From Endothia cerciana (taxonomy: Eukaryota; Ascomycota; Sordariomycetes; Diaporthales; Cryphonectriaceae): a stretch of DNA of 64,000 nt. Every line of letters begins with the position of its first letter. The stretch's first letter is position 1. Position numbers and translations under genes: made by a program. Below the pieces are notes generated by a model that saw only the letters and a list, made by a program, of their open reading frames with translations, was not told the origin of the DNA and searched no databases. Shown piece by piece: positions 1 through 10,877 of this stretch. Location of the stretch: NCBI GenBank assembly GCA_026119935.1, contig JALRMH010000013.1:496001-560000 (forward strand), written 5' to 3'.

Positions 1-1292
1 GCTCGGGGGTCATGTTGCCGCCGGCGTTCTCCAGGTCGTCCTCGCTGCTCCCGGAGGGGGAGTCGCGCTGGCTCGTCCTGCCCCTCCCGGCCGAGATGGC
101 CCTGGCGAGCTCCTGGTTCTGGCTGGTCAGCTCGTCGATCCTGCGCTGCATCGCCGCGCGCTCGCCCTCGGCTATGGCGGCGCCGCGCCTGGCCGTCCCG
201 AGCTCGATGTCGTGGTGCTTGACGGCCGCCGCATGGTCCTCGGCCAGCCTCGAGTGCGCGGCCCTGATCTCGTCGAGCTCGCGCTGGGCGGCATTCCTGT
301 CGGCCTGGAGGGCGCTGAGGGCGTGGCCCAGCTTCTTCTCCCGCTCGGCGGCCTCCTTCTGGCCGGCGATGAGCTCCTGGACCTGCGTCTCCAGGGACCA
401 GTTCTCATCCTTGTAGCGGCTCTCGCTCTCGTCCAGGCTCCTCATGCGCTGCCGGACGCCCTGCACCTCGAGCTCGAGGCCCGACTTGTCGGACCTCAGG
501 TCCCTGACCTCCTCCTCCCTCTCCTGCAGGAGGGCCTGCAGGTTCCGGACCTGGGTGATGAGGGACGTGCTGATCTCGGCGGCGAACTCGATGTCGTGGA
601 TGCGGTTGGCGGGCTGGTTGCGCATCTTGCGGTTCGGGACACCAAACTTGCTCGGGGACCCCGTGGCCAGGCTTTCGAACTTGTGGCCGTCGAACTTGGA
701 AGGGCTCATAGACCTCTGTAGTCGAAAACAATGTCAGTACGGCGCGCCACCCCCCCCCCCCGCCAGGACGGGACCAGGATAGGGGGGTTTCTATGTTTTT
801 TTTTTTTTTTTTTTGTTTTTTTTTCTTTTAGGGATAGCTTACCCTCACCACATCCTTACTGGGAGTGAAGGGCGTGCCCGGGTTCGCCTCCCCGCTAGGG
901 ACGCGGTGCTTGGGGAGGAACGCCCGGGCACTCTCCCTGGCGACCTCGTTGAAGTCCTTCTCGATGGCGGCGAGCTTCTGCCTGAGGTCCGGGGACAGCT
1001 CGTCCTCGGCCTCGAGCTGGCCCACCTCCCTCAGCCGGTCGGTGAGCTCCCTCCGCTGCTGGACGAGGGCGGTGCCCAGCTTCCCGGCCTCCTCCATGCG
1101 CCGTTCGGTATCGGCAAGGTGGGCCTCCAGGGCGCGCTTCGCGGAGGTGGGCGAGGCGCCGGGGCCGAGCGCAAACGAGTCGCCATCGAAGCCCGAGTAC
1201 CGGTGGTTGTTGAGGGCGGTGGGCCCGCTGGTCACGAAAGGGTCGAGGGTGTCCTCCTGGCCGATGACCAGGGACGGCTTATCGGGAGCCAT
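1..1292 (-). CDS. Num1/ApsA-like cortical anchor protein, 5' part (runs off the left edge)
   Basis: The model is complement of 843-1292 (exon 1, 150 residues) and 1-715 (exon 2, open to the window edge), with an intron at 716-842 (GTAAGC donor, TACAG acceptor, phase 0). ATG is at 1292. The visible protein is almost all coiled coil: residues about 55-115 (SAKRALEAHLADTERRMEEA region) and about 180-390 (HDIEFAAEISTSL, then long charged heptads), joined by a linker with SPSKF-type Ser/Pro motifs. From memory this matches the N-terminal coiled-coil region of fungal nuclear migration proteins ApsA/Num1/Mcp5, which anchor dynein and mitochondria at the cell cortex. The diagnostic C-terminal PH domain would lie beyond the window. 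It could instead be another septation or polarity coiled-coil protein. The gene is certain; the family name is moderate. Confidence 0.6.
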
Positions 1293-1716
1293 CACGCGGC
1301 GACCCCCCGCGTGTCAGGGACAACAGAAAAGCACACGATGCCTTCGGATGCCGGGCGGTGGTTAGACCATGGACGGTGCGGGCAGGTTCGGGGGCTGTTT
1401 CGACGCGAGAAAGGAGGTTTCCGACTACCGGTCCCGCTCGAGGCGATGGCGGTGCGACGGGCTTCCTTCCCCCCCCCTTCACAGGATGGACCCCACGGGG
1501 CTCCTGGGTCGTTATCGGGCAAACCCTGTCTGCGCTGCGCCCGGAGATTGAACGGCGCCTCTTCCTCTACCTCTTCCACTTCCTCTTCCTCTTCCTCTTC
1601 CTCTTCCTCTCTGCTTGAGCTCAGGGGGGTATGTGGCAGCACGATAGCCGACGCGACAGTCGTAGCGACGAAGACGGAAATCGGTGGTTGATCTTCGGAC
1701 GTTCGAGGAGGGGCCG

Positions 1717-1766
<50 letters not shown>
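1717..1766. repeat. GGCT tetranucleotide microsatellite
   Basis: About twelve consecutive GGCT units lie upstream of the apsA-like gene. They account for the repetitive translations in all frames here. Confidence 0.95.
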
Positions 1767-1881
1767 AATGGGAGGTAGTAGAGGAAACGCGGTCGTTGGA
1801 GATGATGGTTGTTGTGGCAACAGTGACGACCTGCAGGGGGGGGAGGGGGTGCGGGCGACCAGGCGATATGGGCCGTGGTCT

Positions 1882-1884
1882 GCA

Positions 1885-1916
<32 letters not shown>

Positions 1917-1948
1917 ACACACACACACAAAGAGAGAGAGAGAGAGAC
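1882..1948. repeat. CA microsatellite followed by GA microsatellite
   Basis: A (CA)n run with one AACAC interruption, directly followed by a (GA)n run. It is a simple sequence in the likely 5' region of the apsA-like gene. Confidence 0.95.
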
Positions 1949-3424
1949 ACTCTACTAACTGGCCAACTCCGATTAGTCGTGTCGCACGTAAATGTTGTAA
2001 TTCGAACCGAGGCAGACGGGATGAACCAGGGGTGTTTTTTGTTGTTGTTTTTTTCTTTTGTTCTTTTCTTTTTTTGGTCGCCGGATTTAGGCCCTGGTCG
2101 AGAGCATCAGGAGGAGGTACCTGTATAATTCCAAAGACGCGCGGCTGCCCACAAGGGAAGAAGAAAGAGGCGGACGAGAGCGCTGAGGTCGGATTCCGGT
2201 CGAAGAAAGCGCAGGTAGGTAAAGGTCGGTACTTGATGTATAGCACCGCGTCGCGTTTATTAGAATTAAGAAAGAAAACAAGAAGAGGTCCTTCCCGTGT
2301 GCCCGAGGGACGGATCACGATCACAGTGCTGTCGATGAAGACGACTGTGGTCTTGTCGCTCTCACAGACCACACACACACACACACACACACGCCCACAC
2401 GCAGGCGCGGGCAGCGCAGTAGGGGGCCAGCAGGACAGTAGAGCAGAGCAGGGTCGGTCGCAATCTTGTCTGCTGAAGAGAGCGAATGAAGGGTGGGGAA
2501 CAAGAAGCGCAGGGTCGGGTTTCCCGTCGACAAGTCAAGGCGATAAAAGAAAATTTGCGTAGGCAGGTGGGCAGGCGACGAGGTAGCGAGCGACACAGTT
2601 TACAACCGGCCGCGAGGGGGTTCAGTCGGTCTGACCTGTCGTCGCTGGTGTCGCAGAAAGAAATAAAATAAAATAAAATAAAAATAAAAATAAAATAAAA
2701 GAAGATCCGGTCGGTCGGGAGAGGTCGACTTGTCTCGGTGAGGAGAGGGCAGGGCGGGCGGCGGGGGGGGGTGCGACGGCGGCGACAGGGACGCGGACAC
2801 GGAAGAAGAAGGGAGCGGGGAGAAGGGAGAAGGGAGAAGGGAGAAGGAAGAAGGGGGAAGGGGGAAGAGAGAAGGGGGGTTGTGGAAAGGTAGACAAGGT
2901 CGACGACCCCCGGATACGAAGGAGGAGCGGCTGTTGAGGCTGGTGGGTGGTGAGTGAGGGTGAAGGGGGACGACGGGAGACGACCAGAAGGGCACGACGC
3001 AATCTGACCTGACCTGACCCTGGAGGCGGGGGGGGGGGGGCTCGTCAGGACCAGAGGGACTGGACTGGAGCCGCGGTGAGGTGTGGATTCCCAACGACAG
3101 GCTCGCTCGTCTTGTCTTCTTTCTGGGAGGCCAAGAAGGGGGGGGGGGGTTGGGGTGGACTTCTTCTTCCCTTTCCCTCGTGCCTCGTCCCTCGTGCCTC
3201 GTGCCTCAAGAACGCGAAGGGGGAAGGAAAACAGACAGGGCTGCCTGTCAAGGCCTTGCCGGGTGGGGTACGTAATTTCAATACAGACTCACACAACAGG
3301 GCCAGCGCAGAGTTAAGCTTCTACTGGGTAAACATTGCGTAACCCGTTCCCAGGACTCGTCGTGTCCAGGCATTTATCCATTGGTCGCTGGCGGGTGGCG
3401 AGGACTGCCAGGGTAAACACAACG

Positions 3425-3469
3425 ACCTCGACCGCGACCTCGACCGCGACCTCGACCGCGACCTCGACC
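3425..3469. repeat. 12-bp tandem repeat CCTCGACCGCGA, about 3.7 copies
   Basis: Perfect direct copies of a 12-mer with no associated gene. The period is a multiple of three, so all frames stay open through it, which explains the repetitive translations. Confidence 0.95.
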
Positions 3470-4129
3470 AATATGTATATCATCATATCACCCCCATGGC
3501 GCCGCCCGACGGGACAAGGTGATGGACATCCTGTGCTACGTGATATTAATCTATCTGGACTCTTGGGCACTGGCACCTCCGTACTCGCCTATTGTGGGTG
3601 GCACAAGGGGGGTACCATACCCATTATCCGCTACGAACCCGTGGTACAGATAGACGCACCGCAGGCAGTGCTTGCGATAGATACACACTCGGGCACACAA
3701 ACATCCCGGGTGCGCGGTGGGCTGGCGGCCATGACTCAGCCGGGCTACTGGGTGGGGGTAGAGCAGGGCCAGAGGACGCCACCTGTCCGCCTGCCAGCGA
3801 GGTGAGGGAGGGCATGAGCCACTCTCATCAAAGGCCTGGTCAGGGGCTGGCTGCCCTTGCGGTATGATGAACACAAATCATACATACAGCTGGCCCGCCC
3901 CCCCCCCCCCAAAAGGGCCCCACTCTCCCTACTTCGGGCTCTTAGTGCTATGACGCTAGATGCCGCGGATGGGGCCCTTTTGTCAGCGGACATCGGGGTT
4001 CTTCTTCTACCCTACCAAAAAGGGGGGGTGGGAAGGGCGACCATCTCACGCCGCCAACAGAGGTCCAGCCACATCCTTCCCAAGGAGGCCCTCCAAGACC
4101 TCCCTATAGCCTCGAAAACAGCCGTCAGG

Positions 4130-5248
4130 ATGGAGGACAGCGCAGGCACCCCGGGTGAGGCCCCCCCAGCCCCTGTCGCCATCTTCAAGAAGCGCGGCGC
4201 AAAGGGGAAGGCCAACCTCCGAAAGCGAGCCGCAGCGACACCACCGCCAGCGGCCAGCGACTCCCACTCCGACTCCGGCTCCTCCTCCTCCTCCTCCTCC
4301 TCCGACTCCTCCTCCTCCTCTCCCTCCCTGGAAGACGAGGCAGGCAGGCGCGCGAAGCGGCGCAAGAAGAACAGCGGCGCGCTCACCGTGTCCTCCAGGG
4401 GCAACGGCCGCCCGGCGGGGGAGGACCTGTCTGCCACCGTCTTCAGTGCCGACCGGGCCGTGCCCATCACGAACAGCAACGACGCCACCAGGCACAGCAA
4501 CTGGTATGACGAGGACCCGGAGGGCGGCCTGTCCGCCAGGAACCTGCTGGGCTCGACACGCGCGGTGCCCAAGGAGCCCACGGCAGCGCCGGACGGCACG
4601 TACAGAGGGCTGGCGAACCGGACAAGCTTTATACAGAGGAACCCCGACGCGCCGGGCAGGACGGTAGGGCCGATCAGGGCGCCGACAAATATCAGGACCG
4701 TCACGGTCATGGACTATGCGCCGGACGTGTGCAAGGACTACAAGCAGACCGGGTTCTGCGGCTTCGGCGACAACTGTAAGTTCCTGCACAGCAGGGAGGA
4801 CTACAAGCAGTCGTGGTCGCTGGACAAGGAGTGGGAGGACGTCACCAAGGGGAAGAAGAACCTGGGCGGCACGGTGGTTGCCAGCGCGGACAGGGACAGG
4901 AACAGGACGCGGGATAAGGACGACGACGGCGGCGGCGGCGGCGGCGGCGCGGAGGAGGCCCTGCTTGAGAGCATCCCCTTCGTCTGCCTCATCTGCCGGG
5001 GGCCGTACCGCTCCCCCGTCATAACGCGCTGCGGGCATTACTTCTGCGAGCCGTGCGCCCTGCAGAGGTATCGGAAGGACCCGAGCTGCGCCCAGTGCGG
5101 GTCGGGCACGAACGGCGTCTTCAACTCTGGCAGGCGGTTGCAGAAGCTGCTGGACAGGAAGAGGGAGAGGGCGGCAGAGGGGCGTCGGGAGGCCATCGAG
5201 AGGGGCGAAGGGGTCAGCGACGAGGAGGAAGCAGGAGACCGAGACTGA
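4130..5248 (+). CDS. cwc24: Cwc24, spliceosomal CCCH/RING protein (RNF113 family)
   Basis: A single exon of 372 residues. Cwc24 joins the spliceosome around activation and helps the Prp2 step select the correct 5' splice site; the human relative is RNF113A. Order: a basic N-terminus, an acidic/serine-rich low-complexity stretch (about residues 42-65), a conserved middle with NDATRHSNWYDEDPEGG-like sequence, a CCCH finger (C201-X8-C210-X5-C216-X3-H220) and a C3HC4 RING (C286, C289, C301, H303, C306, C309, C320, C323), then a charged tail. The length fits the family. The frame is open for 91 codons upstream to 3857, but the ATG at 4130 starts the recognisable protein and the extension looks like UTR. 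A poly-Gly run (from GGC repeats) precedes the RING. Confidence 0.93.
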   Translation: MEDSAGTPGEAPPAPVAIFKKRGAKGKANLRKRAAATPPPAASDSHSDSGSSSSSSSSDSSSSSPSLEDEAGRRAKRRKKNSGALTVSSRGNGRPAGEDLSATVFSADRAVPITNSNDATRHSNWYDEDPEGGLSARNLLGSTRAVPKEPTAAPDGTYRGLANRTSFIQRNPDAPGRTVGPIRAPTNIRTVTVMDYAPDVCKDYKQTGFCGFGDNCKFLHSREDYKQSWSLDKEWEDVTKGKKNLGGTVVASADRDRNRTRDKDDDGGGGGGGAEEALLESIPFVCLICRGPYRSPVITRCGHYFCEPCALQRYRKDPSCAQCGSGTNGVFNSGRRLQKLLDRKRERAAEGRREAIERGEGVSDEEEAGDRD

Positions 5249-6086
5249 CCGGCGGTGGACGGACCCCGTAATGTCGTCTGGAGATTTGTGTTGGGTGCAT
5301 GCCCTACCGACGGGGCCCACGGGAGAGAGCAGGCACCATAACGTTAGCATATCGCCCTGCGTAGAGCCCACTTATCGTCTGAGGGCCATAGCAAATCAGG
5401 TCAGGGGCCCCAAGTCTGTTGTGCAAACCTCCTGGGAAGTGATACTAATCCATCTCTTTTTTCTGCTCCCGGCTCGGTCTGAAAGCCGACGGGCCGCCCT
5501 TTCAGTGGGAAGGGAAGGGAAGGGGGATGGAACCAGGCACCTGGCATTCTGAGTACATAATAGTAGGTGTTGGGGGCAGGCCTCTCAGGGGGCGGGTACG
5601 TACATAACATGCTGTACAGTACCTGTACAGTACCCGCCGCGTTCTTAGGGACGGCCCTAGGCCCCCGCCTGCCGGCCTCCCCGCCCCTAGCTGGGCCATG
5701 CAGGCAGCTGCCCCTCAGCATGTGATCCCGGCCTACGCCTGAGAACGCATCATAGGACTTAGCTAGCAGCCGGCCTGGACAAGCGCTCTGGATGACTCTG
5801 CACATACGGGCACCGGACAACTCCCCCACCCCCCAGGACAGTCCCTCCTCATTATCTTTCCCGACATACTCAACACAACTCTTACAGCCCTCCAACCTAG
5901 CAAAGGCCAGCCCTCATATACGCCCTCCTCCCCGACGAGGCCCCCGCCCCCCCCCTAAGCAAAGATACCACCGAGACCCGTCCCTCCTCTTCCCTTCTTG
6001 ATTATCAGATACGCTTATCGCAGCCAGCCAGCCAGCCAGCCAAACCAAACCAAACCAAACCAACCCCCCCCCCCCTCACCCCCAAG
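5249..6086. other. Intergenic between cwc24 and atg3
   Basis: No gene seen. It contains a short direct repeat around CTGTACAGTAC (about 5612-5634). The atg3 5' UTR has GCCA and AACCAA tandem repeats and a poly-C run just before the ATG (about 6020-6076). Confidence 0.6.
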
Positions 6087-7187
6087 ATGAACCTCCTCTA
6101 TTCCACCGTAAACAGCCTCCGGGACAAGTACACGCCCGTCACGAGCACCTCGACCTTCCGCAAGACGGGGCAGATCACCCCCGAGGAGTTCCTCGCCGCC
6201 GGCGACTACCTGGTCTTCAAGTTCCCGACCTGGTCCTGGGCCGACGCCGACCCGGAGTCCAGGCGCGTCAGCTACCTGCCCCCGGGCAAGCAGTTCCTGG
6301 TGACGCGCAACGTGCCCTGCAACCGGCGCCTGGACGCCGACTTTGCCGGCGACGCGGGCCACGAGGAGACCATCGTCCACGACGGCGAGGACTTCAGGAG
6401 CGGCGCGGCCGGCGGTGGTGGTGGTGGTGGTGGTGGTGGTGATGACGACGACGGCTGGCTGAGGACCGGCGGCCTGTCGAGCAGCCAGCCGCTGAAGGTG
6501 CGGGAGATCCGCACTGTCGACGACGCGGGCAACGTCGGAGACGGCGAGGTCGTTGAGGATGATGACGATATCCCCGACATGGAGGAAGACGATGATGATG
6601 AGGCTATCATCCCCGACGCGCAGGGTGATGGTGCCGTCAGGTATGTCCCCCCCCCCCCCCCCCGGGGGCGCTACGTTGTGCAGCCCTACCCCCGCGGTGC
6701 CCGGAGGGTGGTGGTGGTGGCGGTGGCGGTGGCGGTGGCCTTGAACCTAACGCACTTGTCCCCTACCACAGTGGCCGGCGGACGTACACCCTCTACATCA
6801 TGTACTCACCCTACTACCGGACCCCCCGTCTCTACATGTCCGGCTACACCCCCGCCGGCCAGCCCTTGCAGCCACAGCTGATGATGGAGGACATCGTCGG
6901 CGACTACAAGGACAAGACCGTCACGCTGGAAGACTTCCCCTTCTTCGCCAACAACATCAAGATGGCCTCCGTGCACCCCTGCAAGCACGCCCCTGTCATG
7001 AAGACCCTGCTGGACCGCGCCGACGCCGCCCTCAAGCTCCGCCGCGACAAGCTCAAGGCCGGCCAGAAGGTCGCCACGGACCAGGGCATGGAGGGCCTCG
7101 TGGGCGAGATCAGCAGGCTCGACGTCTCCCCGGCCGCCTCCGCGGATAAGAGCAGCGGGGACGAGTGGGAGGACGTCGGCCACGACG

Positions 7188-7230
<43 letters not shown>

Positions 7231-7417
7231 TGTGGTCGCCATCCGCGTGGATCAGTACCTGGTGGTCTTCCTGAAGGTATGCCCCTGCCCGCCACGTTCG
7301 GCGCCGCCGGCCGCCAGCGCTCGAGAGGGGGTTTCTCCTGGCTGACCCCACCCGCGCCTACAGTTCATCGCGAGCGTGACACCCGGTATCGAGCACGATT
7401 TCACCATGGGTGTCTGA
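6087..7417 (+). CDS. atg3: Atg3, E2-like conjugating enzyme for Atg8
   Basis: Exons 6087-6640, 6772-7276 and 7364-7417 join in frame to 370 residues; introns are 131 and 87 bp with GTATGT/GTATGC donors and CACAG/TACAG acceptors. Atg3 takes Atg8 from Atg7 and transfers it to phosphatidylethanolamine for autophagosome growth. The N-terminus starts MNLLYSTVNSLRDKYTPV, as in the membrane-sensing helix of the family. The E2-like core has RTYTLYIMYSPYYRTPRLY and the catalytic cysteine in HPCKH (C255). A WEDV Atg8-interacting motif sits at about 317-320, matching yeast WEDL. The protein ends in the conserved VTPGIEHDFTMGV. Unusual features are a glycine run from GGT repeats (about residue 111) and fourteen consecutive Asp (GAC repeats) just after the WEDV motif. 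Identification is firm. Confidence 0.96.
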
Positions 7418-7461
7418 GCAGTCACGACCTCCCTGGCCCCTTGAATCATGTGAGTGTGTGT

Positions 7462-7504
<43 letters not shown>

Positions 7505-9172
7505 TGTGTGAGTGTGAGTGTGTGTGTGTGAGTGTGTGTGTGTGTGTGTGTGTATGTGTGGCGTTTCACAGATGGGGAGTTGGGGTAGTACCGGTGGACA
7601 CTTGTTGGGTTTGGGACGGGGTGGTTCTGCTTGGCCCGCCATCTTGGACAGTCGGCATGGATTATGATGACAAGACTGTATTTGAACAACACGGTGTGTG
7701 CAGCTGTCACGAGATGGAAGCCCTCCCACGGGCAGAGCGGCCATCGGCAGCCGGAAAATTTGTTATCTACATCTCAACAGGCAGATCCTAGGAAAGGGCG
7801 GGGGCTATGGCAACATGGACAACCATCGTTTGCTGCCGGCCCCCGGAGCGCAGCCCTAATCGCCATTGACCAGTCTTGCATCTTCCCTCCTCGGCACTTT
7901 TCCATAGAAATGCGACGGTGTGCCTTGCAAGGTCAACGCGCGGCTCATGCCCGACTATAGCGGTGGCCCACCCGCCCCTCTGAATAATACTGGAGTTAGT
8001 GGAGGCATCATCACCAGGTAGGACGTGGGCAGATTGCATAGGGCCCTCCTGCGCGGAGCAGGCCAGGGACAGGAGAATAATAGATGGATGGGTCATCATT
8101 CCGGACCGGAGCTCTGGTAAGGCACGCATGCTGCGCAGTGGGTAATACCCTCCCGAGAGGGGCGCTGGTGAGCACCAGCGCTGGTATTCTTCTATACTCG
8201 CAGCAGTCCTCCCCTCCACATGGACCAGACACATAACAGTACTCTTCCCCAGCCATGATACTGCATCTAGGGGCCTACTTCCGCGTCGGCGACAGATGCA
8301 TTAAGTGTCTCATCTTGTAGGACCCCCCCCCCCTCCCCCCCCCAAAAAAGGGGGATGAAACCCCCCATGCTTAACATGCTGCTCCCCTCCAGACCATACG
8401 ATCATCAAGTCCGCCTTGCCTGCTCAGGGCCTGTGACATGAAGTTCGAGGTGGTAAGAGCTGGTGACACGAGCGCTGAAAAATGCATGTTGACGTCAGAA
8501 GCACCGATGGGTTCGCTGTCCAGGCAAGTTACAGGCGTCCCCCCCGATGAGGCGTTGAGTTGGTGCGGTCCGGATGACCGTCGCCATTACACCTCGGACG
8601 CCGCCCGAACATGGTCGGATCCATTTACTATGGGCTGTTGCGGAGGGGGCTGCGCCCGCGATACTCCTGCAGGCGTCGCTCATCAGCTCCCGAGGCCTGA
8701 CGAGGGCAGAGGATGAACCCATGGTGCTTACCTAGGGAGGGCCCAGGCTCTCGTGGGAGGCTCGAGGTGGAAGCAGAGAGTGTCACGGCGATACAGAGAC
8801 ACGATACGGCTCCTGTATGTTGTCCCGGGGCATGTGCCCCGTGCTGAAGAGCTCAAAGGCATTCGGAAAGGAGACGGGGGTGGTATTACGTTGAACAAAT
8901 TCCGGGCGCCGGATGGCAGCATAAGCGATCCCTCTCCCGAGGACTAGATAAAAAAGGTACAGTACGTCCCCTGGCTTTTTCCGGACGTCGGTTTCTGACC
9001 CTAACCTGTGCGGATCATGTTTCACCTGCTCATCGGTAGATAACCCGGAAGTCTTCAATTCTCTAGACACAGATGCCCTCTGCCCCAGCCGGTCTTGCCT
9101 GGCAGGTCAGCTCTCATGGCCCCGTCGGATTTGTGATCTGGGCGTCGAGGAACTTCTATGAGCTGAGAGGTT
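7418..9172. other. Intergenic, TG microsatellite then no clear gene
   Basis: A TG/GAGTG microsatellite occupies about 7450-7557, just 3' of atg3. The rest (7560-9172) has only short unsupported open frames, poly-C/poly-A runs near 8320-8350 and no recognised domain. Confidence 0.6.
7450..7557. repeat. TG microsatellite with interspersed GAGTG units
   Basis: More than 40 TG units broken by GAGTG variants, starting about 33 bp after the atg3 stop codon. It is probably in the 3' UTR or terminator region. Confidence 0.95.
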
Positions 9173-9511
9173 TCATTGGAAGACATAATCTCCCTGTCTT
9201 CGCTCGGCCATCCTGTCTAGCACGCGGTAGATCGCGCCCAACAGCTCCCGTATCTCCCATCTATAGAGGGGCTGCGTTGGCCGAATCCTTATGCCATACC
9301 AGAATGTGAGCATCGCCTCGCCGAGCTCCTCTGTCACCTCGTCGATGACCCACGCATTAAGAACTGCTTCATGCTCCGTGACCTGTTCATACCACTCGGG
9401 CCCGCGGTATCTCCGGGGAGCCCTCGGTCTGCCTAATGAGTCCGGTGTGCTTCGAGCCCGGCGCCTCCGGGAAGTGTTAGGCTGTCTCCTCGGCTGATCG
9501 TTGCTGCTCAT
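9173..9511 (-). CDS. Small hypothetical protein (112 aa), doubtful
   Basis: A single open frame with an ATG at 9511 preceded on the coding strand by an A/T-only tract. The N-terminus is Arg/Pro-rich and disordered (about residues 1-38). The C-terminal 70 residues look like a folded helical domain (EHEAVLNAWVIDEVTEELGE, then LYRWEIRELLGAIYRVLDRM). No family is recognised and there is no splice or promoter evidence. Amino-acid use is more protein-like than neighbouring random frames, which is the only support. It could be a lineage-specific gene, an exon of a larger one, or chance. Confidence 0.33.
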   Translation of the reverse strand: MSSNDQPRRQPNTSRRRRARSTPDSLGRPRAPRRYRGPEWYEQVTEHEAVLNAWVIDEVTEELGEAMLTFWYGIRIRPTQPLYRWEIRELLGAIYRVLDRMAERRQGDYVFQ

Positions 9512-10877
9512 TTTTTTTTATTTTTTATTTTTTTTAACGAGCCAGATTGATATTAAGTCGGTTTTAAGGTGGTTTCTTGTTTTTGTTTTTTCTGCTGCGC
9601 AATGGGTATTCCGGGGGCTGGATGTTCGAGCATCAGCTCTGAGCTGTATTTGTAGGCCCGTAGGCACCTCTCAGGTCCTTCTGGGTTGCTCACCGCAGTC
9701 TCACAGTCATGAATACTCGGGTACTAATCACTATAGTAGAACGTGCTGGCGCCAGCCTCTGAGAAACCCCGCTCTTCCGAAAGGCATTTGATGATTCCCG
9801 GTTGTAGCGCAGTCACTGCTATACAGCTCTGACTGCCGGGGCCAAGGAGGCCCTTTTACAAGACCCTGTTGGTATATCCTCCGTAACCTAGGACCTAACC
9901 TTCTCTTGAATATGAAGCCGCACCAAAGGCACTGACTTGACACAAAGCTGCTGATCAACAATTTCCACTACCGGTGTGATTCTGCCTCCCGGAGAGTGTG
10001 CGCAACTTCCCTCGCCCAACAGATCGTCCATCTCAGCACTACATTACAGTCGGAATTCGTCTTCCGCGGAGAGCATATCAGGCCCATATCGTTTTCGCTG
10101 TAGGCTCACTGGCTCGCCTAGGCCCTCCCCAACCGTATGTCCTGGCGGCTTTCAAGTCCAGAGGAATTTGCCGCGGTGGTTGCTTCCGAACGGGCCCTGC
10201 AGATGGCTGACCGGACACCTGCGAACGGCGTCCGTCCTGTCTGTGGAGGCCGGGCCGTCATGTATCCCTGTGAGCATGGGAGCAGTCTGGCGTTTCGGAG
10301 GCTTTGGTAGAGAAGTTGCATTTGGTCCTGTTGTCCCCCGAGATTAGGGGCCCGGCTTCGACCAAGGCTCAATATCCACCCGTGAGCGCTGTCTGGAATC
10401 AAAGCATCCCTGCTTCATGCAGGCGCATCCAAGCGAGGCCTCAGATCTATGACTGGGTCAGACGAGACGAGTTTGAACGATGAGCGTGATCAATGGTCCG
10501 TCTAGGAGCAGGACAACCCTGCCTACTCGGGCACAATATGTTGGTGGGCGGGTGGCGGGGCGCACCACAGATTTGGCGCTTTGAGAGCGATGCGGGTGTA
10601 GATACCTGAACAGTACTTTACTTTACAAGGAATGTTCGGGCCAGTGCTGCGCGTACCACTCGTCGGCCGGACCAGGTACCACACCAAGAAGGGGGATCAT
10701 AGGTCTATTGGAGTTCTTGTATGCCCACCCCACCTTGCCAGACCAAGACTTGCCGAAGCTGACCCCTATTAGTCAAAGTCTGGGTTCTGGTGGGGAATCG
10801 TCGTTCCGCTGATGCTGCAGCAGCGCGACCTCTGTGAGGTCAGGCTTCTGCTAGCCGATCTCTGGACTGGACGCCTC
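9512..10877. other. Intergenic, nothing recognised
   Basis: An A/T tract (about 9511-9537), then sequence with only short frames on both strands. A minus-strand frame at 10118-10402 has somewhat protein-like composition but matches nothing I know. Confidence 0.5.

Larger units (their letters stand above)
1293..4129. other. 2.8 kb divergent intergenic region rich in simple repeats
   Basis: It lies between the minus-strand apsA-like gene and plus-strand cwc24. I see no convincing gene; the long open frames here are low-complexity translations of repeats. It holds a CTTCCT tract (1564-1614), a GGCT array (1717-1766), CA then GA arrays (about 1882-1948), another CA array (about 2371-2395), an AAATA/AAAATA tract (2660-2700), a GAAGGGA purine tract (about 2810-2875) and a 12-bp tandem repeat (3425-3469). 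It probably contains both promoters and 5' UTRs. Confidence 0.6.

Noticed and set aside
1684..2562. Long plus-strand open frame (about 290 codons) through the GGCT, CA and GA arrays
   Set aside because: The frame is open because tetra- and dinucleotide repeats lack stops; the product is low-complexity with no domain, and similar frames are open on the other strand.
3857..4129. In-frame N-terminal extension of Cwc24
   Set aside because: No similarity to family N-termini and crossed by a poly-C run; the ATG at 4130 gives the normal protein.
4046..5371. 441-codon minus-strand open frame opposite cwc24
   Set aside because: Antisense shadow of a G/C-rich coding exon; no domain, and cwc24 is well supported.
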